A stretch of DNA of 64,000 bases from JAIVJG01 sp964236735. GTDB lineage: Bacteria > Acidobacteriota > Blastocatellia > Pyrinomonadales > Pyrinomonadaceae. The notes beneath the pieces were generated by a model. The model worked only from the letters and a program-made list of their open reading frames with translations, was not told where the DNA came from and did no database searches. Where the stretch lies: positions 1 through 64,000 of the forward strand of contig CAXSFM010000016.1 in NCBI GenBank assembly GCA_964236735.1. The letters are read 5' to 3'. The position numbers and the translations under genes were made by a program. Positions 45,540-53,986 of this stretch are shown here, in pieces. The stretch's first letter is position 1; every line of letters begins with the position of its first letter.

Positions 45540-46160
45540 TCAGCGCGGCGGATCGAGTTCAAACACTACTTGATCATCAACCCTGTACTGCAAGCCGCAG
45601 ACGCTGCACGCGATTGCGTCCTCGTTGTCGTGACCCTCAAAGCGCATGAGCAACTGCCCGCAACGGCAGACGCAGCCGACCGAGTGCGCCGGGCTGCCCA
45701 ACGCGAGATGAAAGTCGGGCACAGATTTGGTGACGAGCGAACCCATCCCCACCATCGCCCAACGCCCGACGGTGAGATCGTTGCCGATGGTGCAGCCCGC
45801 GCCGATAGTTGCGCCTTCGCGGACGAGCGTCGGCAGCGTGTGTTCGTCCGGTTCGGAAGGACGCAGGCTGCGTAAGTCGGTCGTCGTCGCGCGTGGGAAA
45901 CGGTCGTTGGTAAAAATCGTGCCCGCGCTAATCATCACGCCGTCCTCAATCGTCACACCGTTGCAGAGATAGACCATCGCGTTGATCTTGACGCGACTGC
46001 CAATCGAAACGTCATAGGCGATGTAAGACTTCTCGCCGATGATGCACTCCGAGCCTAACTTTGCGCCGCGTCTGATGTGGACGTTGTCCCACACGGACGT
46101 GCCGGGGCCGATTTCCACCGCTTCTTCGATGATGGCCGTCGGGTGGATACGTGTCGTCAT
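45540..46160 (-). CDS. Left-handed beta-helix sugar N-acetyltransferase (WbpD/WlbB-like)
   Basis: A 206-residue hexapeptide-repeat protein. Repeated [LIV]-G-x4 units run from residue 5 to about 150 (IHPTAIIEEAVEIGPGTSVW, VTIEDGVMISAGTIF, ATIGAGCTIGNDLTVG), forming a left-handed beta-helix trimer unit. The C-terminal part has CRCG and CSVCG, probably a zinc site, as in WlbB-type enzymes. In the UDP-ManNAc3NAcA pathway this enzyme acetylates the 3-amino group of the nucleotide sugar. Its start overlaps the stop of the Gfo/Idh dehydrogenase gene (ATGA). The aminotransferase gene lies just upstream, which supports the assignment. Confidence 0.85.
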   Translation of the reverse strand: MTTRIHPTAIIEEAVEIGPGTSVWDNVHIRRGAKLGSECIIGEKSYIAYDVSIGSRVKINAMVYLCNGVTIEDGVMISAGTIFTNDRFPRATTTDLRSLRPSEPDEHTLPTLVREGATIGAGCTIGNDLTVGRWAMVGMGSLVTKSVPDFHLALGSPAHSVGCVCRCGQLLMRFEGHDNEDAIACSVCGLQYRVDDQVVFELDPPR

Positions 46161-47203
46161 GCCACCGCCTGTTCTCCGAGTTCGATCAGTTTATCGGTGT
46201 TCAGCCTGCCGCTGCCCTGATTGGAAATTCGCGTCCACTTGTCTTGACGAAGCGCGATGTATGCGGCTTCGACGGCCTCCACGGAAGCGAGGGCGTCGGC
46301 GGCGGTAATCAGCGATGTCTCTGCGCCGCTGATGGAGCGTGCGAAATTAACGATCTTATGCTTAAAGGCCTGCACTTTGTCATAGCCGTCGCCGAATACA
46401 GTCCATTCAGATGCAGACGCCGTGCGAAATTTCGACTCGCGCCACCCGACGGAGAGCGTGCCTTGAGAGCCGTAGATGTTGATGTAGCCCGGCAGTTCTT
46501 TGTCTATGCTCCACGACAAATCAATGTTCGCCATCACGCCATTCGCGCTACGGACGGCGAGATGCACCGTCTCTTCGACGGCGAGTTGTTGGCTGCGCCT
46601 GCCTTCGACGGCCTGTATTTCCGCGAGCGGGCCGAGAAAGTAGCGACAGATGTCGAGCGAGTGCGTGCCGTTGTCAATGAGCACGCCGCCGCCGCTAACT
46701 TCAGGGTCGGAGTTCCAACGCGCGCGCATGTCAACGCGCGACGTAAAGGCGTTCTCGAACAAAATAATGTCGCCGATGAGACCGGATTCGACGATAGACT
46801 TGGCGCGCACCACGTCTTCGACATAGCGAAACTTCGAGGCCATCGTCAGTTGCACTCCGCTCGCCCCGGCGCGCTCAAGCATTCGTTGAGCGGAAGCCGT
46901 GCCGATGCTGAGGGGCTTTTCACAGAGCGCATGGATGCCGCGCTCGATGAGGCTCAGGCAAATTTTCTCGTGCGTGGCCGGAGGCGTGCAGACGATGCAG
47001 GCGTCCGGCGCGAGTGTGTCGCACATCGTCTCGAACGAATCGAAGCTCGCGCATTTGAGACGTTCCGCCAAAGCTGAGGCGGCATCCTCGCGCACGTCCG
47101 ACACCGCCACGACCTGCGCGAACTCACAAGCTTCAAACGCCTGCGCGTAAGACTGCGCGATCCTCCCGGCTCCGATGATGGCAAACCGTAACTTGTCCTT
47201 CAT
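46157..47203 (-). CDS. Gfo/Idh/MocA-family sugar dehydrogenase (WbpB/WlbA-like)
   Basis: The ATG at 47203 has AGGAGA nine bases upstream. The 348-residue protein has an N-terminal NAD-binding fold (FAIIGAGRIAQSYA, residues 7-20), the family EKP motif (E95-K96-P97) and a C-terminal alpha/beta substrate domain with GGGVLIDNGTHSLD. WlbA-type enzymes oxidise C3 of UDP-N-acetylglucosaminuronic acid to a 3-keto sugar for the next transamination. Position between the DegT aminotransferase and the acetyltransferase fits that reaction order. The specific substrate is inference from context. Confidence 0.85.
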   Translation of the reverse strand: MKDKLRFAIIGAGRIAQSYAQAFEACEFAQVVAVSDVREDAASALAERLKCASFDSFETMCDTLAPDACIVCTPPATHEKICLSLIERGIHALCEKPLSIGTASAQRMLERAGASGVQLTMASKFRYVEDVVRAKSIVESGLIGDIILFENAFTSRVDMRARWNSDPEVSGGGVLIDNGTHSLDICRYFLGPLAEIQAVEGRRSQQLAVEETVHLAVRSANGVMANIDLSWSIDKELPGYINIYGSQGTLSVGWRESKFRTASASEWTVFGDGYDKVQAFKHKIVNFARSISGAETSLITAADALASVEAVEAAYIALRQDKWTRISNQGSGRLNTDKLIELGEQAVA

Positions 47204-47245
47204 GTCTTCGCTTCTCCTGTGTTGACACACTGCGCCGCATCAATG

Positions 47246-48478
47246 TCAGTTCGTTAACTCGGCGACGGCGCGTTGAATCGCGTCTGCGATGTACGAGACA
47301 TGCACGTCCGTGTAACGCTCGTTCCACGGCAGGACGAGCACGCCGTCGAGCGCCTTGAAAGTTCCGGGGAAGCGTGCGGGGTTGTAGTCAACCGCTTCCG
47401 GTCGGGCGAGCGTGAACGGAAAGCGGCTCGTGCCGAAGGTGCGTTGCTGCTCGAACACCTGACATTGAAACGCCGGTTTCTGAATGTAGCGCGGCGCGCT
47501 GGCGATGCCGCGCTCCTTCAAGAGTCGCGCCATGCCCTGCGCGCCGCCTTTGATGACGGCGTCGTCAACGCGCAAAGCATACTTCCAGTAAGTATGAACA
47601 TTTGACGGATAGATGTGCGGCGACTCGATGCCGTGTACGCCTTGAAGCGCGCGCGTCAACTTGTCCGCGAGTTCGATGCGGCTTGCCACCACGTCTTGAA
47701 GCTTGGCGAGTTGGGCGACGGCGACCGCTCCCTGCAACTCGCTCATGCGATAGTTCAAAGCGAGGAAGTAATGATCCGGCTGCGGGTCGCCGTAACCCCA
47801 GGCCTTGTTGATGAAGAGAAACATGCGGCGCGCGAGTCCGTCATCGTTCGTCGTCACCAACCCGCCCTCGCCGGTCGTCATGTGCTTGCCCTGTTGCAGG
47901 CTGAAGCAGCCGACTGCGCCGATGCCGCCGACGTAGCGCCCGTCATGGCTCGCCATAAAACTCTGCGCGCAATCTTCAATCACGGGGATGCCGCGCCGCT
48001 CCGCGAACTCCATAATCTCTGTCATCTCGCACGGGTTGCCGAACAGGTGCGTGACGATGATGGCGCGCGTCCGTTCGCTGCACACGCGCTCGATGGCTTC
48101 GCGCGTGACGTTGTAAGTGAGCGGGTCAACATCGGCAAAGACCGGAATCGCCCCTTGATAGAGGATCGGCGACAGCGCGCCCATATCCGTGATTGACGTG
48201 GTGATAATCTCGTCGCCCGGTTCCGGGTCTATCGCGGCCACTGCGATGTGGACGGCGGCAGAGCCTGAGGCGCAGGCGAAAGCGTGTCTGACGCCGAGCC
48301 GCTCGGCGAATTGCGTTTCGAGCGTCTTGACGAACGCGCCCTTCGTGCTCGTCAGCGTGCCGGTGCGGATGACTTCCGTCAGGAGGGCGATCTCTTCGTC
48401 GCCGAGCGTGCGCCCGGTGGCGTCTTGATCCGACGGCAGAGTCAACAGTTCTTCTGCGTAAGTCGCAACTTGGTTCAT
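47246..48478 (-). CDS. DegT/DnrJ/EryC1/StrS sugar aminotransferase (WbpE/WlbC-like)
   Basis: The preferred ATG at 48478 lies 4 bases after the deacetylase-GT2 stop. The 410-residue PLP enzyme has the family signature ACASGSAAVHIA near the cofactor phosphate site, IEDCAQS (PLP-pairing Asp) and the Schiff-base lysine K198 in LQQGKHMTTGEGG. It transfers an amino group, usually from glutamate, to a keto sugar nucleotide. Next to the WlbA-like and WlbB-like genes it probably makes the 3-amino group of a 2,3-diamino sugar acid. Confidence 0.88.
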   Translation of the reverse strand: MNQVATYAEELLTLPSDQDATGRTLGDEEIALLTEVIRTGTLTSTKGAFVKTLETQFAERLGVRHAFACASGSAAVHIAVAAIDPEPGDEIITTSITDMGALSPILYQGAIPVFADVDPLTYNVTREAIERVCSERTRAIIVTHLFGNPCEMTEIMEFAERRGIPVIEDCAQSFMASHDGRYVGGIGAVGCFSLQQGKHMTTGEGGLVTTNDDGLARRMFLFINKAWGYGDPQPDHYFLALNYRMSELQGAVAVAQLAKLQDVVASRIELADKLTRALQGVHGIESPHIYPSNVHTYWKYALRVDDAVIKGGAQGMARLLKERGIASAPRYIQKPAFQCQVFEQQRTFGTSRFPFTLARPEAVDYNPARFPGTFKALDGVLVLPWNERYTDVHVSYIADAIQRAVAELTN

Positions 48479-48482
48479 GGAT

Positions 48483-50276
48483 TTACTCTTGAGGCAGGGT
48501 GAATTGTGCATGGACGGCTGAATCGAGTTGGCCGTCCGTTGAAAGATTATCCGCAACGGTAGAAGCAGGGTCAGCAATTTTACTGCCGGCGTCGCTTCTG
48601 CCGCGCCGGATACGCATTCGGGTCAAGCGCGTGAGAAGCCGTAGATGCCCGCCGATGGTTCGCAGAACTTTCATCTTCGACTGTCCGAACAGACGCACTT
48701 CGAGCGTAGCCGGATGTTCGACGATCACCGAGTCGTTGAGGTCGAGCAGGCCGAGTAGCTCTGTCACGCCGAGAAAGCCTTGCTCCTGCACGACAAGTCC
48801 GGCGACCGCGCTCCGCCGGTAAACACGGAAGCAACTCGTGTAAGTGTGAAGTTTCTGACGCAACACTTGCCGGTAGAGGTGCGACGCCGCCTGTGAGAGC
48901 TTGAGCCGCCAGCCGGGCACGTTCAGCACACGCCCGCGCGGGTGATAGGGCGAGGCCGTAACCATGTCCACCCCATCCGTGAGGAGCGGAATCATGTGGC
49001 GTAGTTCGAGCGGGTCGTAGGTGCAATCGCAGTCCATCGAACAGACCACTTCCGTTTCGGCATGACGAACGCCCGTCAAGATAGCCGCGGCCACGCCGCG
49101 ATTGCGTTCGTGCCTGAGCAACGTATAGCACGGTTTAGCGCCGAAAACTTCTTGCAGCTTGTCCCACGTCTCGTCCGTGCTGCCGTCGTCCACAAAGATA
49201 AAGCGCAAATCGTAATCCTGCCGGAGTGACGCCTCCATCCCGCGCAGAGTGTTTGACAGATATGGCAACGTCGCGGCCTCGTTATAGCAGGGCACGACGA
49301 TGCTGACGGGCCTCCGGGTCGCGGCTTCGGGATCAGCCGTCGCCGTCTGATTGACAGGCGCGCTCGCGGCAACTCTCGGCGGCTCTTCCTGTGATGTCAG
49401 ATCGGTACGGGGCGCGGCGGCTAAACCGAGATGTTCGGCGACGGAGGTGAAATGGTATTTGCCGAAATAATATTCGAGCACCCACTGCATCTTATCGAGT
49501 TTGCGATAGTGGCGCAGGCGCGTGAGGGGCGAGGCGGCGCTGATGCGCGGCTGTTCCGGGTCAAGTTCCCAAACGTGCGTGTACATCACGAACGGCGCAT
49601 CGTAAGTGTGATGCCAATGCTCGACGGCGTGTCTGAGAAGCGTATGCGGAATTTGACGAAAGAAGTTGCCCCCGGCAATCGGCAGAGAATATCCGAGCAG
49701 ATTAAAGGTTGAGACAGGGAACTCCCAGAGTTCTTTTCCGCCATGCGTATGCGCGAAGCGTGATGCTTCACCACGCGGGGTACGCGCGGCGGGCACGAAA
49801 CTCGAATCGTACTTGTAGCCCTCTTCGGCTAACACATCCAACGCCCACGAATCCACGGGCGCGTGTAAGCGTGCCGCCGCGCGATAACCGTGAACCTCGC
49901 TGCCGGTGGCGCGTTCAATCGCGTCTCGCGCCCTCATCAAATCGGCGCGAAATTCGGCGGGCGTCATGTCGCGCAGGGGACGGTGATAATAACCGCGACT
50001 TGCAATCTCATGCCCGCGCCGCGCGACCTCGCGGATGAGTTCCGGCTGTCGCTCCGCGATCCAGCCAAGCACGAAGAAGGTCGCCGTGATGTCAAAACGA
50101 CTTAAGAGGTCGAGCATTTTGATGGTGTTCTGCTCGAACCTCGACTCGAACCGCTCCCACTTGCCCTGTCCGATGACCTGATCCAATGCCCCGACGTGAA
50201 AATAGTCTTCGAGCATCACCGTCAAGAGGTGCGATTTGACAGGCGCTGTCGGTGCAAATGTGGATTGGTTATTCAT
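48483..50276 (-). CDS. Fused NodB-like polysaccharide deacetylase and GT2 glycosyltransferase
   Basis: A single 597-residue frame joins two enzymes. Residues 15-290 form an XrtA-system-type NodB deacetylase with a DUF3473-like C-terminal part (LEDYFHVGAL, HEIASRGYYH, YTHVWELDPEQPR). Residues 320-560 form a family 2 glycosyltransferase (SIVVPCYNEAATL, FVDDGSTDETW, SMDCDCTYDP). A linker of about 30 residues separates them. The metal motif normally HxxxH reads R94-x3-H98, so the first histidine is replaced by arginine while D24 remains; deacetylase activity may be altered. The start overlaps the epimerase stop (ATGA). A fused enzyme could add and trim a sugar in one complex. Confidence 0.85.
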   Translation of the reverse strand: MNNQSTFAPTAPVKSHLLTVMLEDYFHVGALDQVIGQGKWERFESRFEQNTIKMLDLLSRFDITATFFVLGWIAERQPELIREVARRGHEIASRGYYHRPLRDMTPAEFRADLMRARDAIERATGSEVHGYRAAARLHAPVDSWALDVLAEEGYKYDSSFVPAARTPRGEASRFAHTHGGKELWEFPVSTFNLLGYSLPIAGGNFFRQIPHTLLRHAVEHWHHTYDAPFVMYTHVWELDPEQPRISAASPLTRLRHYRKLDKMQWVLEYYFGKYHFTSVAEHLGLAAAPRTDLTSQEEPPRVAASAPVNQTATADPEAATRRPVSIVVPCYNEAATLPYLSNTLRGMEASLRQDYDLRFIFVDDGSTDETWDKLQEVFGAKPCYTLLRHERNRGVAAAILTGVRHAETEVVCSMDCDCTYDPLELRHMIPLLTDGVDMVTASPYHPRGRVLNVPGWRLKLSQAASHLYRQVLRQKLHTYTSCFRVYRRSAVAGLVVQEQGFLGVTELLGLLDLNDSVIVEHPATLEVRLFGQSKMKVLRTIGGHLRLLTRLTRMRIRRGRSDAGSKIADPASTVADNLSTDGQLDSAVHAQFTLPQE

Positions 50277-51514
50277 CTGGAACTTACGTATGCCATGTTT
50301 TGCGCGCAGTTGACGTCCGGCATCTGTATCAGCCGTGCCACAATCGCCGCAATACGCATACCGCTATCCCCACGACCGAAGGGGTTTTCGATTCGCGCAA
50401 CTTCTTCCACCCAACTTCCATCCCCATGCGCTTCTTCGAGCATCGCCGCCAGCTTCTGCGGATGTGACCCGACGAGGCGCGCGATGCCGGACTCGATGGC
50501 TTCCGGTCGCTCTGTGTTCTCGCGCAAAATTAAGAGCGGTCGGCCAATCGTCGGCGCTTCTTCCTGCACGCCGCCGGAGTCTGAGACGATCAGCCAGGCG
50601 TGCCGGAGCAACGCGATGAAGTCTTCGTAACCAAGCGGCGCGATAGGATAAATACGCGGATGCTCTGCCAAAATCCGTTGCGCTGCACTGACGACCGCCG
50701 GGTTCGGATGAACTGGAAAGATGAGCGCCACGTCTTCGTGCGCTTCGACGAAAAGGCGCAACGTTTCCAGATTGTTAGCCAGCGCCTCGCCAAAACTTTC
50801 GCGGCGGTGCGTCGTCAGCAAAATGCGTCTCAATCCGCGCGTGCGTTCGAGCAAGTCAGCGACGAGTGCGGACGGTTGTAAATCTTCAAGCACGAGTTGA
50901 AGCGCGTCCACGACCGGATTTCCGGTCACGAAGATGGTTTCAGGGCTGACGCCTTCAGCGAGCAGCGTCTCGCGATTACCGACGGTCGCGGCGAAATGAT
51001 AGCTCGCCAATCCGGTGATTGTGCGACGGTTGAGTTCTTCCGGGTACGGGCTGTGCAGGTTGCCGCTTCGCAAGCCCGCCTCGACGTGGCCGACCGCGAT
51101 GCCGAGCGCGTGCGCCGCCGACGCGCCGGCCATCGCTGTGGTCGTATCGCCTTGGACGAGAACTAAATCCGGCTGCTCGTGCGCCAGCACTTCCGTGAAA
51201 GCTTTGTGTATCCGCCTCGAAATTTCCTGCGGGGTCTGGTTCCGTACCATGACATGCAGGTCATAGTCAATAGATAAGCCAAAGCGCCGGACGAATGGAT
51301 AGAGCAAATCCGTGTGCTGTCCCGAAAGGACGTTGATGGTCTGGAGCGACTCGCGATAAGCCTTGAGGTGTCGGATCACGGGAGCCATTTTGATAGCTTC
51401 CGGGCGCGTCCCGAAGACGGTCAGGACTTTCTTGTCCCGCCCGTAAGTGGAGCGTGAGAGGACTGATTTGTTGAGCCAGTGGGCTGGCTCTATGGCAGCC
51501 GCTTTAGGATTCAT
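50273..51514 (-). CDS. wecB: Non-hydrolysing UDP-GlcNAc-type 2-epimerase
   Basis: A 413-residue enzyme with the WecB/WbpI family signatures: VLTVFGTRPEAIKMAPV near residue 30, LVQGDTTTAMAG, VEAGLRSGN and SDSGGVQEEAP. It epimerises C2 of a UDP-N-acetyl sugar, giving a ManNAc-type sugar. With the dehydrogenase, aminotransferase and acetyltransferase of this operon it may act as a WbpI-like enzyme on a 2,3-diacetamido uronic acid. It is the first gene of the operon, after a 561-base AT-richer gap. The ATG at 51514 lacks an obvious ribosome site; no alternative start is evident. Confidence 0.9.
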   Translation of the reverse strand: MNPKAAAIEPAHWLNKSVLSRSTYGRDKKVLTVFGTRPEAIKMAPVIRHLKAYRESLQTINVLSGQHTDLLYPFVRRFGLSIDYDLHVMVRNQTPQEISRRIHKAFTEVLAHEQPDLVLVQGDTTTAMAGASAAHALGIAVGHVEAGLRSGNLHSPYPEELNRRTITGLASYHFAATVGNRETLLAEGVSPETIFVTGNPVVDALQLVLEDLQPSALVADLLERTRGLRRILLTTHRRESFGEALANNLETLRLFVEAHEDVALIFPVHPNPAVVSAAQRILAEHPRIYPIAPLGYEDFIALLRHAWLIVSDSGGVQEEAPTIGRPLLILRENTERPEAIESGIARLVGSHPQKLAAMLEEAHGDGSWVEEVARIENPFGRGDSGMRIAAIVARLIQMPDVNCAQNMAYVSSR

Positions 51515-52075
51515 CGGGTTGTAAAAATGACGGAGTCGAAAGGTGACGAGGCGTGGCGGTCGGCGCTTGATGGAGCCGCGTCCCGCTTCAAGGCAGAGAC
51601 TTGTTTGTTGGTAGAGCAGTTCAGGCGCTCAAAACCGACCGGCTACTTGAGTTGAACAGGACGGATAAAATCCGGGCAACAAAAACAGGAGGTGCGCTTG
51701 AAAGGTTATTTGAGAATTAACGATTCAGACTTGAGCGATGAAGTTAACTGAAAGGTTAACCGAAGAACTAACCCCTCAAAAAGAGTATCATAATATTAAG
51801 GGAGGCCACAATAATATTCTACCGGTCAGATTCAGGCTGAGGCAGTGAGGGCTAGCAGACGCCGAATGAGGTATTTTTCAAATTACCACTTATTGCACGA
51901 ACTACTTGAATCCACGTTTCACATTTAGACAAAATAGATGTTGATTAAAATAGTTACACTCGGTTAATCTAAATGGGACGGCCTACCAAGAGGCTATGAT
52001 TTCCCAACGTATCTTCCTCAAATCACTAAGCCACTGACAGATTGCCGTCTCTCAAAGGAGTTTAACCAATCTATT
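51515..52075. promoter_or_regulatory. Divergent intergenic region between polysaccharide operon and kinase
   Basis: This 561-base stretch is clearly AT-richer than the flanking genes and has no convincing gene. It must carry the promoter of the ten-gene polysaccharide operon (minus) and of the kinase gene (plus). Two copies of the palindrome GTTAAC (51743-51748 and 51755-51760) lie 6 bases apart and may be an operator. AAGGAG before the kinase is 15 bases from its ATG, farther than usual. Confidence 0.5.
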
Positions 52076-53797
52076 ATGATTGAACCGGGGACATTGCTCC
52101 AAAATCGTTACCGCGTAACCCGACAGATTGGTCAAGGCGGGATGGGCGCGGTTTATGTCGCTACAGACGAGCGCTTTCATAGCATAGTTGCCATCAAGCA
52201 AACCTTCTTCTTTGATGATCCCGCGCTTGGCAAGGCCTTCGAGCGAGAGGCGCGTCTCTTAAATCATCTGCGCCATTCCGCACTCCCGAAAGTCAGCGAT
52301 CATTTCACAGAAGGTTCGGAGCAGTTCCTCGTGATGGAATTTATCGAAGGCACGGACTTTTGGGCGTTGATGAAGGAGCGGCGCGGAGCATTCCCCGTCG
52401 CCGACGTGTTGCGCTGGGCCGACGAGTTGCTCGACGTGCTCAATTATCTGCACAGACACGAACCGCCAATCATCCATCGCGACATCAAGCCGCCGAATAT
52501 TAAACTGACAGCGAGTGGCCGGATCGTCTTGCTCGACTTCGGGCTGGCGAAGGGAACTCCGGCGCAGACGCCTGCGAGTGTGACGGGCAGCGTGATTGGC
52601 TACTCGCCCATGTACGCTCCGCTCGAACAGATTCAAGGCACGGGCACTGATCCATGCAGCGATCTCTACTCGCTTGCTGCGACCCTTTATCATTTGATTA
52701 CGGGCGTCGCCCCTATTGATGCGCTGGCTCGTGCCGGCGCCATCATCAATCACCAGCCAGACCCGTTGCGTCCGCCCCACGTCGCGAATACGGAAGTTCC
52801 CGCCGCCGTCAGCAAAGTTATCTGGCGTGCGATGGCGTTGAAGTCATCTCTGCGCCCGAAGTCAGCGGCAGAGATGCGTGACATGTTGCGTCAGGCGATG
52901 AGCATGTCCCCATACGACGCGCGGCAATCTCCCGCGCCCTCGGCCTTCATGCGGAGCCAGACCGAGATCGGCGAGGCCACGATATTAGAGCCACACGCGC
53001 AAGCCGCATCGCTCGCGAGTCAGTTCGCTTCATTCAGTGGAGTAACAGTCGAAGCTAATTCCTACGGTGGCCGCCTGCATCAAGTTGAAAACCAGACCAC
53101 GCAGACTGTTCGCACGCAGGAGCGTCCTGCGAGCAACATGTTAGCGAAAGTTTTAATCGCCGCCGCGGTGCTCGCCATCTGTGCCGTCGCCGCTGTCACA
53201 TTGATAACTCGCACAGACGCTCCTCACACCAAGCTCGATCTCCAGAGTGACGCTTCAACAGGCGCGTCTGCGAAGTCGCTGCCGGACACGCCCGAAGGGA
53301 CGACATCACTTTCCGTCAATGGTAATCCGGCATCACCTGCACAAGGTGCGTCAACATCGTCGCAGACCCAACCGACGGACGTGCAAGTCGTCGCTAATGC
53401 ACCGGCGGTTAGCAGCCAACCTGCCTCCGGCGTGGCATCGCCGGCAGCGGGTGTCTTAAACACAGGCGAAAGCGTGGCAGGTTCCGGGGGCGCTAACAAC
53501 CAGAAGCCCGCCGCCATTGCGGAAACGGAAAACAAGTCGCCCGTCGTGACAGTAGTACAACCGCCTGTCGCGACACCGACGCCTCCCACCGATCTCAGAG
53601 CCGCTGAAATAGAAGCGCGTCGAATCGAAGATGCGCGACATGCTGAAGATGTGCGTCGCGAAGAAAATGCGAGGCGAGTTGAAGAGTCGCAACGCGCGGA
53701 TGAGCTTCGGAGGAGTCTCCCACCGCCTCCGCCGGATGAGAGGCGTCCCCCGCCGCCCGGTGGTCAGTTTCCCCCGCGTCGTCCACCACCATTTTGA
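52076..53797 (+). CDS. Membrane Ser/Thr protein kinase, PknB-like
   Basis: The 573-residue protein has a complete kinase domain (about 12-270): glycine loop GQGGMGAVY, lysine K41, helix-C E58, catalytic HRD (D136) in HRDIKPPN, and DFG (D154). A linker leads to one membrane helix (about 357-377). The external part is low-complexity Ser/Thr/Pro/Ala, then a charged helical stretch (about 505-545, ARRIEDARHAEDVRREE) and a polyproline tail ending RRPPPF. No PASTA or other known sensor domain is present. The kinase is probably active and anchored in the inner membrane. It is divergent from the polysaccharide operon and may regulate it; that is inference. Confidence 0.9.
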   Translation: MIEPGTLLQNRYRVTRQIGQGGMGAVYVATDERFHSIVAIKQTFFFDDPALGKAFEREARLLNHLRHSALPKVSDHFTEGSEQFLVMEFIEGTDFWALMKERRGAFPVADVLRWADELLDVLNYLHRHEPPIIHRDIKPPNIKLTASGRIVLLDFGLAKGTPAQTPASVTGSVIGYSPMYAPLEQIQGTGTDPCSDLYSLAATLYHLITGVAPIDALARAGAIINHQPDPLRPPHVANTEVPAAVSKVIWRAMALKSSLRPKSAAEMRDMLRQAMSMSPYDARQSPAPSAFMRSQTEIGEATILEPHAQAASLASQFASFSGVTVEANSYGGRLHQVENQTTQTVRTQERPASNMLAKVLIAAAVLAICAVAAVTLITRTDAPHTKLDLQSDASTGASAKSLPDTPEGTTSLSVNGNPASPAQGASTSSQTQPTDVQVVANAPAVSSQPASGVASPAAGVLNTGESVAGSGGANNQKPAAIAETENKSPVVTVVQPPVATPTPPTDLRAAEIEARRIEDARHAEDVRREENARRVEESQRADELRRSLPPPPPDERRPPPPGGQFPPRRPPPF

Positions 53798-53986
53798 TAA
53801 GAGCGGAGACATTGCATGAGACGCTCGTTTGTGTAAGGCCGAACTCGTAAACCACTATCGAACTGCGGATCACGTTCTTCTCAAATCTTCTCTGTGTTAT
53901 TCTTTCGCGTCGAAGAGAAGGGAATGAACTTGCTTCATAAATTCCTTGATGTAGGCCGCAACAATACTAAGGAAGTAGTCTGAAGG

